Below are positions 6,766 to 16,165 of a stretch of 64,000 nucleotides of DNA, one piece after another (positions within the stretch are counted from its first letter, which is position 1; every line of letters starts with the position of its first letter). Source of the DNA: MGBC163016 sp964631345. Its GTDB lineage: Bacteria > Actinomycetota > Coriobacteriia > Coriobacteriales > Eggerthellaceae. The notes below the pieces were generated by a model, which did no database searches, was not told the DNA's origin, and saw only the letters and a list, made by a program, of their open reading frames with translations. The position numbers were made by a program, and so were the translations under genes. The stretch is from positions 1-64,000 of the forward strand of contig CAZVWE010000008.1 in the NCBI GenBank assembly GCA_964631345.1, given 5' to 3'.

Positions 6766-7674
6766 ATGGAACTTGCGCAGCTCAGGTATTTTTGTGATGT
6801 CGCGCAAACTGAGCATATGACAAAAAGTGCACGCAGGCTAAACGTGGTACAGCCAGCACTTTCCCAGTCTATACATGGCCTGGAAAATGAACTGGGCGTA
6901 AAGCTTTTCGCGAAAAATGGACGAAACATCAAGCTCACGCAAGAAGGCGCTCGTTTTTACGAGCGAGTGTCTGCAGTGCTTAATGATTTGGAGACAGCAA
7001 CATCGGATATTCGATCATTTGCGACCATGCGCGAAAATACAGTTCGCATAGGTGTTCTTTCTGCAACTAATCTAACAATTGACGCGATAGTGGAGTATGC
7101 AGGCAACCACAAAGATACAGTCATAGAGATAACGCAAGATGAAGGTGATGATACGTGCGACATACGAGTAAGCATGTTGGATGAAAATGCCACCTTGCGT
7201 GCCAATAGAGGTGTCCTAGATAAAGTATGCGATGAGATGGTATACACCGAACGTATTGGAATTGCAGTGCCGCTTAGTTCTCCTCATAAGATATCCATTT
7301 CTCTTAAGGATTTAGAGGGCGAGAAGTTTGTTAGTTTAGCTGGGTCTAAACATTTGCGGTTGCTTTGCGATGCCCTATGTCAGCAGCATGGATTTGAATC
7401 TCGTATAGGCTTTGAAAGCGAAAGTCCTGATGCGGTAAAGAAGATCATTTCCCTTGGTTTAGGGCTAGGGTTCTGGCCAGAAATAAGTTGGGGAAGCTTG
7501 GATGAAAGCGGAGCGCGATGGGTGCCTTTACAAGAAAGTGGGTTCATGCGTACGCTGTCGGTACAATTAATGAAGAGGAGCCGCTTGGATGATGATTGTC
7601 CCAAGCCTGCTGCAGAATGCTTCTTCGCGTATCTTACGAGTTTTATGGATCAGCTTTGGCAGAGCCGCGCATAA
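6766..7674 (+). CDS. LysR-family transcriptional regulator
   Basis: A 302-residue protein with the canonical LysR arrangement. Residues 1-60 form the winged helix-turn-helix (MELAQLRYFCDVAQTEHMTKSARRL, then QPALSQSIHGLENELGVKLF, each given as separate recognisable parts). From about residue 90 comes the periplasmic-binding-like effector domain (RIGVLSATNLT ... ). The start has AAGGAAGG upstream. It is divergent from the PQ-loop-like membrane protein and convergent with the TDT transporter, either of which could be its target; divergent placement favours the former. The inducer cannot be read from the sequence. Confidence 0.92.
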   Translation: MELAQLRYFCDVAQTEHMTKSARRLNVVQPALSQSIHGLENELGVKLFAKNGRNIKLTQEGARFYERVSAVLNDLETATSDIRSFATMRENTVRIGVLSATNLTIDAIVEYAGNHKDTVIEITQDEGDDTCDIRVSMLDENATLRANRGVLDKVCDEMVYTERIGIAVPLSSPHKISISLKDLEGEKFVSLAGSKHLRLLCDALCQQHGFESRIGFESESPDAVKKIISLGLGLGFWPEISWGSLDESGARWVPLQESGFMRTLSVQLMKRSRLDDDCPKPAAECFFAYLTSFMDQLWQSRA

Positions 7675-7754
7675 ATTCAATCGAAAATACTCTTGCCTTG
7701 AGGACACATGAATATTGCTCTAAACAATCAGTGATCTTCTCACACAATATGTCT

Positions 7755-8717
7755 TCATTCAGCTAAGGCAATCTCGGTATCTTCTGTTTGTTCGCGAGAG
7801 AGAACCGGTTCAAGCAGGAACATGATGTATCTAACAACGACGAAAAGAACCATTGTGATTGCAAACGCAACTTCTGCGGTCATAAGTACATCAATTGCGC
7901 TTGAAAAAACAATTCCAGCTTCTGAGAAAAACTTGACAGCCTGAACAAGCGCTGTGGCCGTAATGACGAAAGGGAAAGTCATCGCAGCAAAACTGGGGAA
8001 GAAACCTCCTGATACAAACCGGGGAACCTGAGTGAGAACAATAAGATATAACGCCTGAGCACAGGCTAGAAGAACAGCAATGAATACCTGATTTGGGTCG
8101 GGATAGACTGCCAAGTAGCCGACGATGGAAAGACTTGCTGGCGCCGAATAAATACAGAAAAGAGGTTTTGCAGCATCTGGTACTTGGTGCTTGGCATACC
8201 TGATTGTGATCATTGCCAAAAGCGGAATATAACTTGCAAATCCCATCCAAAACAATATCTGACCAAATGCTTGTAATCCAAATATTGGAGATGTGGCTGC
8301 TCCGACTATGATTCCTACGTAGCAAACAAAGTAAGTGGGAAAGACTTGATCGAGTCTAAAATTGCGGATAAGTCTCACCGAGAACCACACAATCGTTGTA
8401 AGGTGAACGATTATCGCCAATGCCCAAATGCAAAAGGCAGCCATGATTGAAAAATCTGCCATGTATCCGGATAGCTGCATAAGCGTCATGGCGCTTGTAG
8501 TGGAAACACTTGCAAGAATGGGATTCTTCAGATCTTCTCGGATCATCTTGGGATATTTGATGATCTTGGCAATAAGGAGAATTAATAAGGCAGCGGAGAC
8601 AATGCCGAAAAGAAAGCGAATTCGTTCATCGATTGGCTCAAGCAGATTTCCAAGTGCCGCCAGACCCAATGCGACGCCTCCGATAGGAATTGGTACACGC
8701 TTCAGTATCTCTTGCAA
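7755..8717 (-). CDS. TDT/SLAC1-family transporter
   Basis: A 320-residue integral membrane protein with about ten hydrophobic helices evenly spread from start to end. Length and pattern fit the tellurite-resistance/dicarboxylate (TDT, TehA/SLAC1) family: an early PIP-GG-ALGLAALGN stretch and a small-residue-rich SAPASL segment near residue 190. Family members move C4-dicarboxylates or inorganic anions or export sulfite; the substrate here is not evident. It ends 80 bases from the LysR gene and is monocistronic. The C-terminus is a short acidic tail (EQTEDTEIALAE). Confidence 0.8.
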   Translation of the reverse strand: MQEILKRVPIPIGGVALGLAALGNLLEPIDERIRFLFGIVSAALLILLIAKIIKYPKMIREDLKNPILASVSTTSAMTLMQLSGYMADFSIMAAFCIWALAIIVHLTTIVWFSVRLIRNFRLDQVFPTYFVCYVGIIVGAATSPIFGLQAFGQILFWMGFASYIPLLAMITIRYAKHQVPDAAKPLFCIYSAPASLSIVGYLAVYPDPNQVFIAVLLACAQALYLIVLTQVPRFVSGGFFPSFAAMTFPFVITATALVQAVKFFSEAGIVFSSAIDVLMTAEVAFAITMVLFVVVRYIMFLLEPVLSREQTEDTEIALAE

Positions 8718-8909
8718 TTCATCCCTCTCGTAAAAAGATTGATTTGAGTGAATGCATACTATGTGAAATGTGACAAATTACTATCTGCTTTTTCTGTTGT
8801 TCACAAATCCTCTAGACTTTGTTCGAATATCAGCCTTAGATTGCATAATCATTAGATACAATTTAGCTTAGTTGTATTTCTGGATTTGAGTAGAAATGGG
8901 AAAAGGGAA

Positions 8910-10046
8910 ATGGAAGATCAAAATTTGCCCAATGAGACAAACAAGGAAAGCGTGGCAGGAGAAGTTGTACAACCAGAAAATGATTCTGTAAACACCCCCG
9001 TCACACCATCCCCATCGCCTGATCAGCAAATTCCAACAGAGTCTGCTGCACAGACACAGCCTGCGCAACCAGCAACGCAAGCCCCATCTGAGCAAACATC
9101 TTCAGCGCAAGCTACACTACCTATGCAACCTCCAGTGCCAGAACCTCAATATGCTCCACCGGCACAACAGCCTATTCAAAACCCTGCGTCATACGCGCCG
9201 CCAGTTCAGAATATATCTCCAACACCTGCATTGGTTTTAGGTATTCTCGCAATTGTGTTTTCTGGAATTCCAATCGCAGGTATTGTTTTGGGAATTTTGG
9301 CAATTGTTCAAGCGGGTAAATATTTCCGTGCAGGAGGCACAGAAGGTACTGCAAAAGGTGGCAAGATTTGCGGAATTATCGGCATTTGTTTTTCCGTCAT
9401 AATGATCATAGTTACATGCATTTTTGTAGTTATTGGCGTTATGGCGATTGACGAATATGATTCACGCTCTCAAACGTCGACAATTACCTCAAGTCCTTCT
9501 GCTGGAACATCAAGCTCTGTTGATGCAGATGAGCAGGCTGTTTTTGATGTGGTAAATCCATATCTTGATCAAATCAAAAATAAAGATCCTCAGATGGTAG
9601 CAAGAATTGCAAAGATTATGGAAGACTCTTTCAATGAGGCTATGGCTGATAGTGACCTTGATACAACTTTACAAGGTTGCGGAGTTGACCCAAATCAGTT
9701 AGCTCTTCTTATGATTGAAGGGTTTGACTATTCTGAAGACTACGTTTATGACGACGATGATGAAGCTGAAGCTAACTATGATATTACCGTACGTAGCATT
9801 TCTGATGTTGCATATGAGTTTTATGAGCAAGTCATGGATCTAGCAAGATCAAGCAGTGCTGGATCAATGACTTTAGATGAAGCTTACACGTTAATTGGTG
9901 AAAAGCTTATAAATGCTGTTGAATCTACTCCTGCAGAAGAAACTGCTTACTATTTCGATGTTGATGTTAAATTAGTAAATGGTAATTGGGTGATGGACGA
10001 AGAGAGCTTCAATGACGAGCTTGATTACTTCTTCGCTCTTTACTAA
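8910..10046 (+). CDS. DUF4190 membrane protein with proline-rich N-terminus
   Basis: A 378-residue protein. Residues about 1-105 are disordered, rich in Pro, Gln, Ala and Thr. Two membrane helices with an intervening glycine-rich segment follow (LVLGILAIVFSGIPIAG ... GKICGIIGICFSVIMII), the DUF4190 pattern. The remaining 200 residues are acidic and probably extracytoplasmic, with an EDYVYDDDDEAEA patch. ATG 8910 is preceded by AAAGGG; a TTG at 8886 is less likely. Similar proteins in Actinobacteria are uncharacterised. A strong terminator follows, so it is a single-gene unit. Confidence 0.72.
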   Translation: MEDQNLPNETNKESVAGEVVQPENDSVNTPVTPSPSPDQQIPTESAAQTQPAQPATQAPSEQTSSAQATLPMQPPVPEPQYAPPAQQPIQNPASYAPPVQNISPTPALVLGILAIVFSGIPIAGIVLGILAIVQAGKYFRAGGTEGTAKGGKICGIIGICFSVIMIIVTCIFVVIGVMAIDEYDSRSQTSTITSSPSAGTSSSVDADEQAVFDVVNPYLDQIKNKDPQMVARIAKIMEDSFNEAMADSDLDTTLQGCGVDPNQLALLMIEGFDYSEDYVYDDDDEAEANYDITVRSISDVAYEFYEQVMDLARSSSAGSMTLDEAYTLIGEKLINAVESTPAEETAYYFDVDVKLVNGNWVMDEESFNDELDYFFALY

Positions 10047-10072
10047 GAGTTTTATAAAACTGATTTGATTGC

Positions 10073-10107
10073 AATTAAGGGGTGTCCAGTTCGGGCATCC
10101 CTTAATT
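10073..10107. terminator. Bidirectional terminator
   Basis: A 15-bp stem (10073-10087 with 10093-10107, two G-T wobbles) closes a five-base loop. The outer A and T runs allow it to serve both the DUF4190 gene and the convergent AlkD-like gene. Confidence 0.85.
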
Positions 10108-10112
10108 CTTTA

Positions 10113-10910
10113 CTACCGAAGAGTTCGTAAATAGTCTTTCATTTCCTTTTTGATGCGATAACTTTCAATTGCCTTTTGGATCGCTTTACGTCGTGTCCAT
10201 TCATCTAAAGGCGCATTATGGCCTTTCTGCTCTAAATAAGGAAGTGCTGCTTGTTCTTGCTTATGTAGTGCTTCTGCGAAATACCAAGCACGCATCATAT
10301 CAACGTAATAGATATCATCTTTCGATGCAGGAGTATCTTCACTGTCGGGCATACGTGTTTTAGCTACTTGGACGCAAAAATCGTTTTCAAATAGGTCATC
10401 TAAATACATACGCATAAGAATTCCTATAGCAAAACGAATCGTATAGCAGTGACTTGATGTAAGCCAACAATTGACATGTTTTAAGGTTTCATCCGGGTTT
10501 TTTTCAAAAATCTTTACTGGTAATTGGTCACATGTCGCCCAGTTATCAACATAAGGAAGGAATCGGCTATATAGCTCGATTGCTTTGTCGTAGTTCTTTT
10601 CGCCTCCGATAATAAACGCGTGGATTTGATTTTCATCAAACAGCCGGTGGGGAAGTGATTCTAGGAAGATGTCTACATCTTTGCGCTTTGATACTTCTTT
10701 TGCGATTCTGCGTAACGATGGAGTTCTGACGCCAATGATAGTGTTTGCATCAACAGTTGGTACAAGACGTGAATGAAACTCTCGATAATCTGGATCGGCA
10801 TTGTTATTTAAGCTTTTATAAATAAATTCGCCAATTGAAGTATCGTCAATGTATGTAGGTTCATTGTGAGATACATTTTTGCGTGAGTTTTCTAAATCCT
10901 GATTAATCAA
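10113..10910 (-). CDS. DNA alkylation repair protein (AlkD-like)
   Basis: A 265-residue HEAT-like repeat protein of the AlkD family, which excises positively charged alkylated bases without base flipping. Recognisable pieces are GVRTPSLRRIAKEV near residue 60, the YVDNWATCDQL segment near 120 (W and D of the active groove), and MRAWYFAEAL near 205. The start is TTG 10910 with GGGAGAG upstream. The protein is longer at the N-terminus than usual by about 20 polar residues. It converges on the DUF4190 gene with a shared terminator. Confidence 0.88.
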   Translation of the reverse strand: MINQDLENSRKNVSHNEPTYIDDTSIGEFIYKSLNNNADPDYREFHSRLVPTVDANTIIGVRTPSLRRIAKEVSKRKDVDIFLESLPHRLFDENQIHAFIIGGEKNYDKAIELYSRFLPYVDNWATCDQLPVKIFEKNPDETLKHVNCWLTSSHCYTIRFAIGILMRMYLDDLFENDFCVQVAKTRMPDSEDTPASKDDIYYVDMMRAWYFAEALHKQEQAALPYLEQKGHNAPLDEWTRRKAIQKAIESYRIKKEMKDYLRTLR

Positions 10911-11117
10911 ATGAACTCTCCCTTTTGTTTTGCGAAATAGCAGTTTCGATTTAACACAAATCGCTTGAACTTGTATCGATTAAACTAGTAATGCTTGTTT
11001 GGTGATTGTTGTTTGTGATATGAATAATATAGGAATTTGTAGACTCAATAAACCAATGCTTTTATGCGACTGCTTAGTCCAAGTTACATATAGTGCGTTA
11101 GAGAGGGAGTGGCTTCT

Positions 11118-11840
11118 GTGTTTTGTCCAAAATGTGGTGAGAATATTCCTGACAATGTCGCGTTCTGCGGGAAATGTGGCAATAAAATTGAAAGAAATAC
11201 AAGCGTCCCTGCGGCTGCTCCAGGGATGGCTATGCCACCAGCTCCTAATGCTCAAACAATGGTTACACCTCCAACAGCTTCCCAGGTAGCTGCCGTTACA
11301 ACAAAACCAGCAAAGTCTGGATTAAGCGGAATTGCTATTGTGGCATTAGTACTAGCCATCGTGGCTGTGGTGTTTGCGTTACTCCCATGGTTTGTTTCAT
11401 CAAGTACTTTAACCGGACTTGGGAGCGCCATGAGCATGCTTGGGGGAATCGGTTCGGGGGTAACAGGCAGAAGCTATAATCTCCCAAGTTTTGATGATCA
11501 ATACTCTGTGTTTGGATTTATCGGTCTTGCCCAATCGCTTGGCTCATATGGGGGAGGCTCCGAGGCAACTCTTCTTATGATTACGTTTGTTGGATGGCTT
11601 ATTGCGATGTTGATCTTAATAATAGGAATTATCATTTTTGCTGTCACACCTCGTCATAACAAGGTTGTATTGATAATTGGTGCAGCTTTATTGATGGCTG
11701 TTTGCGCATTATGGATGTTTTTATATGGCGCCTTTACAAGTGCTGGATATTCAACCGGTATTGCAACAAATGCATTGATTTGCATGATCGCTTGCTTGGT
11801 TGCAATCATTTGTGCTGCTGTGGCCAAAAAAGCTGTCTAA
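11118..11840 (+). CDS. Zinc-ribbon membrane protein
   Basis: A 240-residue protein starting MFCPKCG. Two CxxC pairs (CPKC and CGKC, residues 3-6 and 19-22) make a zinc ribbon, followed by an Ala/Pro/Thr linker. Four hydrophobic helices then lie between about residues 65 and 238, with a glycine-serine-rich extracytoplasmic stretch after the first. GTG 11118 is chosen over GTG 11109 because AGGGAG (11104-11109) gives proper spacing and places the zinc ribbon at the very N-terminus, as in relatives. Function unknown; it may belong with the neighbouring DUF4190 type of envelope proteins. Confidence 0.75.
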   Translation: MFCPKCGENIPDNVAFCGKCGNKIERNTSVPAAAPGMAMPPAPNAQTMVTPPTASQVAAVTTKPAKSGLSGIAIVALVLAIVAVVFALLPWFVSSSTLTGLGSAMSMLGGIGSGVTGRSYNLPSFDDQYSVFGFIGLAQSLGSYGGGSEATLLMITFVGWLIAMLILIIGIIIFAVTPRHNKVVLIIGAALLMAVCALWMFLYGAFTSAGYSTGIATNALICMIACLVAIICAAVAKKAV

Positions 11841-11903
11841 ATTGAAATTCCGATTTTAGTTATTGTTTTAGCTATTACTTGCGTGTAGTTTCAATTCGTA
11901 TAC

Positions 11904-11931
11904 AGGCATAGATACGATTATATCTGTGCCT
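11904..11931. other. Hairpin upstream of mscL
   Basis: AGGCATAGATA (11904-11914) pairs with TATCTGTGCCT (11921-11931), with one G-T wobble and a 6-base loop. No T run follows on the + strand, so a classical terminator is doubtful. It lies in the leader between the zinc-ribbon gene and mscL. Confidence 0.4.
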
Positions 11932-12014
11932 AATAAAACAATACTCTTAAAGCAGGAGGATTCATTATGCTCAAATTGAGTTTGGGCAAACCTGGCTATG
12001 TATTGGAGGTATCT

Positions 12015-12479
12015 ATGAAGCGCAGTGGTCTTATCGCAGAGTTTAAAGAGTTTATCAACCGCGGAAATGTAATGGATATGGCAGTTGGCGTAATTATTGG
12101 TGCTGCATTTACGGCCATTGTTACATCTCTTACGGATAACATTATCAATCCATTTATTACGCTAATTACAGGGGGAAATGGAACAGATATAGGGGGGCTT
12201 GCCATTCCTGTGACCGATACTCAAAGCATTGACTTCGGTGCATTTATAAGCGCGATTATTAATTTTTTGATAATTGCATTTTGTGTATTTTTGATCGTTA
12301 AGGCGTTTAATAAAATGAAAGATGGTGTATTTCTTCGTAAAAACGGTGAGAGTGGAATAGAAGTAGCTCCTGTATGTCCGTATTGCAAAGAAGAAGTAAA
12401 TGTAGGGGCTACGCGTTGCTACCACTGCGCAGCTGATCTACCAAGTCCAGCAGAACCTACATTTGAGGCTTTGAAATAG
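12015..12479 (+). CDS. mscL: Large-conductance mechanosensitive channel with zinc-ribbon tail
   Basis: MscL opens under membrane tension to release solutes on osmotic downshift. This 154-residue version has the conserved N-terminal helix and pore helix (FKEFINRGNVMDMAVGVIIG), a periplasmic loop, and TM2. The C-terminal cytoplasmic end carries two CxxC pairs (CPYC and CYHC), a zinc-ribbon extension seen in some Gram-positive MscL. Start choice: ATG 12015 has TTGGAGGT upstream and gives the usual MscL N-terminus. An in-frame ATG at 11967 has an equally good AGGAGG and would add 16 residues. Confidence 0.92.
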   Translation: MKRSGLIAEFKEFINRGNVMDMAVGVIIGAAFTAIVTSLTDNIINPFITLITGGNGTDIGGLAIPVTDTQSIDFGAFISAIINFLIIAFCVFLIVKAFNKMKDGVFLRKNGESGIEVAPVCPYCKEEVNVGATRCYHCAADLPSPAEPTFEALK

Positions 12480-12580
12480 CGCAAACTGATTTTCATATAT
12501 CTTTTAAAGCACGCAGGAATTAAGTGATTAACTCGCAGCTTTACTTGATAGCTTTAATTGATGTTGGCAGTATTTAAAAA

Positions 12581-12611
12581 CAAAGAAGCACCCAGAATGG
12601 GTGCTTCTTTG
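12581..12611. terminator. Bidirectional terminator between mscL and gadB
   Basis: A perfect 14-bp stem (12581-12594 with 12598-12611) around the triloop GAA. On the minus strand it is followed by TTTTT, which suits the end of the gad operon. On the plus strand the T run is short, so it probably serves mscL less efficiently. Confidence 0.9.
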
Positions 12612-12677
12612 TTTGGTTAGCAGATGTCAAACATGTATTAGATATATGACATCTTGTAGATTAATTGCATAAATCAA

Positions 12678-14120
12678 TTATCTGCCGCTATGGTCAAAGG
12701 ACTTATTGGTGATATTTGTATCTTGCTGTCCGATGACTTTTGCTGCATCCAGGTTCTTGATTTCTGCTGCCATATCCTTTAAGAATTTATCTGCCATAGT
12801 CATGGACAGGTCAGCACGTGTAACGATACGCTGGCATGTGACATGCTCCATGTTTGCAGGTAGAGGATATGCAGGAATTTGCCAACCATGCATACGTAGA
12901 CGATCATCAAGGTCATAAAGTGTCCATTGCTTTCCAGCCTTTGGATCAAGACTCCAGCAAAGGATAGGAATCTCGGTGGCCTCTTCGTACATAATGAAGA
13001 TACCAAGCTTCTTAATGCCGTCTACTAGATGGTGAGCAACATCCATTGTACGTTGCTGAATCTCTTTGTATCCCTCAAAGCCATTACGCATAAATACGTA
13101 ATACTGTCCGATGATCTGAGATGCTGAACGGCTGAAGTTAATAGCCATTGTTGCTTCTTGTCCGCCAAGGTAGCTTACCCAGAAAATCAAATCCTCAGGC
13201 AATGCTTCTTTGCTACGCCAAGTAATCCAACCAATGCCAGGATATACAAGGCCGTACTTATGGCCTGATGCACTGATTGACCAAACGTTAGGAAGACGAT
13301 AATCCCACTCTAGGTCAGGCTCAATAAATGGAGCAACAAAACCGCCTGAAGCAGCGTCAACATGAATACGTACAGGAACCTTTGCTGTTTTGTTGTACTC
13401 AGTAAGTGCTGCATCGACGCCCTTAACGTCGTCATAACGTCCGGTGTAGGTAATACCAAGAATGCAGACAACTGCGATTGTGTGGTCATCGACATATTTC
13501 ATGCACTCTTCAGGAGTCATATAAAGGTGATCAGCATCCATTGGGACTAACCTCATCTCAACGTCCCAATAACGGCAGAACTTCTCCCAGCAAACCTGAT
13601 AACCAGACGTGATTACAAGGTTTGGACGGTGTGATGAATAGATGTCAATTCCGGCATCTTTTGCTAGAGCCTTCCAGCGGAACAATGCAGCAAGACCGCC
13701 GAGCATACAAGCCTCAGAAGAGCCAACTGTTGATGTACCCATTGGCTGTTCGTTTTGATCAGCATTCCAGAGGTTTTGAATGATCTTAACGCAACGGTTT
13801 TCAAGATCAGCCGTCATTGGGTACTCGTCTTTATCAATTGCATTCTTCTCGAGAGTTTCCTTCATAAGCTCTGCTGCTTCTGGCTCCATATATGTTTGAA
13901 CAAAAGTGCAGAGGTTTTGATGTGCGTTACCCTCAGTGCCGATATATTCTCTAATAATTTCTTCAGCAATACGTGGTTCAACAGGATCATGGTTTAAACG
14001 ATCCACTGGCATTTCAACATCAGAAGCATATGAACCGAAGATCGGGCTAAGATAGCTAGTTTGGGCGTCCATCTCACCCAGTTCCTCGGTTGAAACGAGC
14101 TTCACATCTTTGTCAGTCAT
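12678..14120 (-). CDS. gadB: Glutamate decarboxylase
   Basis: This PLP enzyme converts glutamate to GABA and CO2, consuming a proton. The 480-residue length fits GadB. The PLP site SASGHKYG places the Schiff-base lysine at K288. HVDAASGG near 253-260 supplies the aspartate contacting the pyridine nitrogen, and GTSTVGSSEA near 128-137 is the phosphate/substrate region. The C-terminus is HSGR, and a histidine near the end (as in the autoinhibitory H465 of E. coli GadB) is present. It follows the antiporter gene in the same direction, 155 bases downstream, forming a gadC-gadB acid-resistance unit that ends at a strong terminator. Confidence 0.95.
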   Translation of the reverse strand: MTDKDVKLVSTEELGEMDAQTSYLSPIFGSYASDVEMPVDRLNHDPVEPRIAEEIIREYIGTEGNAHQNLCTFVQTYMEPEAAELMKETLEKNAIDKDEYPMTADLENRCVKIIQNLWNADQNEQPMGTSTVGSSEACMLGGLAALFRWKALAKDAGIDIYSSHRPNLVITSGYQVCWEKFCRYWDVEMRLVPMDADHLYMTPEECMKYVDDHTIAVVCILGITYTGRYDDVKGVDAALTEYNKTAKVPVRIHVDAASGGFVAPFIEPDLEWDYRLPNVWSISASGHKYGLVYPGIGWITWRSKEALPEDLIFWVSYLGGQEATMAINFSRSASQIIGQYYVFMRNGFEGYKEIQQRTMDVAHHLVDGIKKLGIFIMYEEATEIPILCWSLDPKAGKQWTLYDLDDRLRMHGWQIPAYPLPANMEHVTCQRIVTRADLSMTMADKFLKDMAAEIKNLDAAKVIGQQDTNITNKSFDHSGR

Positions 14121-14203
14121 TGTGGTTCCTTTCTCTTCTTAGTAGTACGTTGTTAATAGAGAAGTTCAAATACATCGAAATGAATAGATGCACTATATTT
14201 AGA

Positions 14204-14262
14204 CGATGAGGCAATGCTTGTACTTGGTGTATGTACTCGATGTACGCAGTATTGCCTCATCG
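14204..14262. other. Long inverted repeat between gadC and gadB
   Basis: CGATGAGGCAAT (14204-14215) is perfectly complementary to ATTGCCTCATCG (14251-14262), with a 35-base interior that has further short complementarity. No T run follows on the minus strand, so it is more likely an RNA stabiliser, processing site or operator than a terminator. Confidence 0.5.
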
Positions 14263-14275
14263 GAATTTCTTCGGT

Positions 14276-16165
14276 CTATACGACAGTTTCCTTGGCTGCT
14301 TTTTCCGCTAGTGCAGCAGCTTTTGCTGAATCAATCGCAGCCTCAGCATCTGCTTTTGCTCTAGCAGCAGCATTTGCTGCTAGATATGCTTCTGCTTGGG
14401 CTGCAATAACATCACCGCTTGCAGCATTTGCAATATAGGCTTCTGCAGCCTCTGGTGAGTCAAAGGCTGTATCTGCTGTAGGTTTTTGCTGAGTCGCATC
14501 AGCATTAGAGCTAGCGGTTGCTGTAGCTGCTGTAGTCGCTGTGCTTGCAGTAGTCGCTGTGCTGGCTTTGGCGTCTTTCGGCAAAGCGACAGCATTTTTA
14601 GCTGTGGCATCAGCATGTGCTGATATTGCTTTGATGCCAGACTCTTCAGGAGTTACATGATCCCAACGATTGCGTAAGCCATATATCACAAATGGGATTG
14701 CAACAGATACTGCCCAGCAGATAAGAAGTGTTGCTACATATACTCCACCAGCGCTTGCGCTTAGCTGACTTGGTGGGAAGAACGAAACAACAAGAGCAAA
14801 TAATGTAAGAGCAAGGCCACATCCAGCAACTATGCATTTACCGACTTTGCTGTTTCCAAATATATGGAATACACGTTGTTTGTCCGCACCCTTAATAACT
14901 AACTTAAAGTACGCCAGGAAGAATAAAACGTAACCAACGAGGTAGATAACAACTGTTAGGCCTACAGCAGTTAGGTAGGAAATGGATGATCCAGAGCCAC
15001 CTGCCATAGCCATTGAGCCGCAAAGAACTGCATCCCAGATCGTTACGATAATTCCTTGAATAACAACAGTCTTTACACTAACGCCATGCTTGTTGACTTT
15101 AGCGAATGTCTTTGGAAGGATTCCGTCATGTGCAGTATCAAGCAGTGCACGTGAAGGACCAACGATCCATGATGATATTTCGGCAAGCACGCCTGCTGCT
15201 AATAGGAATGCGATTACATATACGATCCAACCCATATGGAATTGGCTATCAAATATATTTGCAAACGCAGAAATAACGCCATCGCTTAGGTTAGCGTTTA
15301 ATTGTTCCGGAGACATTGTCATAGCGACAGCGAGTCCACCAAGAGTGTCTAGCAAGATAGTAAGGACGCAAAGGACGATCATGACCAACGGGTAAACTTT
15401 ACCAGGGTTTTTCATCTCATTTACATGAGAAGCAGACGCCTCAACGCCTGCAAAAGCGAGGATAAATGATGCGAAGATTACGAGTGTGCTTACCTGTGTG
15501 AAGTCAGGAATTAGTCCACCTGCATTGATGTCTAGATAAGAATGTCCACCAGTTGCTAGATATGCAATAAGTCCAACTAGAAGTACAACTGCTGGAAGAA
15601 GCACGCCACCAAAGAAGCCAATTTTTGCGATACGTGCTGTAAGTTTTGTGCCACCTAGCTGGGTTAGTGTTAAAGCCCAAACTATAACGGCAACACCTAT
15701 AAACATTACAAGTGGGTTGGTATATAAAGCATCCCACTTAACTAAGTAAGATACTGCAGCTAAAACAAAGAAAGCCATTGTGACAAATCCTACAGTGATT
15801 TGGAACCACTGATAAAACAGTGCTGCAAAGCCCCAACGCTTTCCAAGGGTATTTCCTACCCATGCAAAAATTCCACCTGATTCCCAGCCTTTAACTGTTG
15901 CCATTTCTGCTGCACAAAGGGCAACGGGTAAAAACCAGAAGATGCCACCTAAAATCAAAAAGAAAATTAGATGCATACCTGAAGACGCAAAATTCGGGTA
16001 TGCATATACCGTCATTACCATTGACGCTGTAATTGCGAAGAACCCGAAGAATCCGAGTGTTTTTGCCGACGTTGCCGGGTGCCTCAGAGGGTTCTTGGCG
16101 TCTGCATTAGCGATAGGCGTTGTGCCTTGCGCTGTTTTGACAGGCGGTTCTTGAGACGTACTCAT
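14276..16165 (-). CDS. gadC: Glutamate:GABA antiporter-like amino acid permease
   Basis: A 629-residue APC-superfamily permease with twelve hydrophobic helices in roughly residues 35-495. Early helices carry AYPNFASSGMH and WESGGIFAWVG, close to GadC in E. coli and lactic bacteria. It imports glutamate and exports GABA, completing the proton-consuming cycle with gadB downstream. The ATG at 16165 has AAAGGAG upstream; the ATG at 16180 is formed partly by that site. Unusually, about 110 residues after the last helix form an alanine/threonine-rich, then helical Ala-Glu-Lys-rich cytoplasmic tail, far longer than the C-plug of E. coli GadC. Confidence 0.88.
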   Translation of the reverse strand: MSTSQEPPVKTAQGTTPIANADAKNPLRHPATSAKTLGFFGFFAITASMVMTVYAYPNFASSGMHLIFFLILGGIFWFLPVALCAAEMATVKGWESGGIFAWVGNTLGKRWGFAALFYQWFQITVGFVTMAFFVLAAVSYLVKWDALYTNPLVMFIGVAVIVWALTLTQLGGTKLTARIAKIGFFGGVLLPAVVLLVGLIAYLATGGHSYLDINAGGLIPDFTQVSTLVIFASFILAFAGVEASASHVNEMKNPGKVYPLVMIVLCVLTILLDTLGGLAVAMTMSPEQLNANLSDGVISAFANIFDSQFHMGWIVYVIAFLLAAGVLAEISSWIVGPSRALLDTAHDGILPKTFAKVNKHGVSVKTVVIQGIIVTIWDAVLCGSMAMAGGSGSSISYLTAVGLTVVIYLVGYVLFFLAYFKLVIKGADKQRVFHIFGNSKVGKCIVAGCGLALTLFALVVSFFPPSQLSASAGGVYVATLLICWAVSVAIPFVIYGLRNRWDHVTPEESGIKAISAHADATAKNAVALPKDAKASTATTASTATTAATATASSNADATQQKPTADTAFDSPEAAEAYIANAASGDVIAAQAEAYLAANAAARAKADAEAAIDSAKAAALAEKAAKETVV

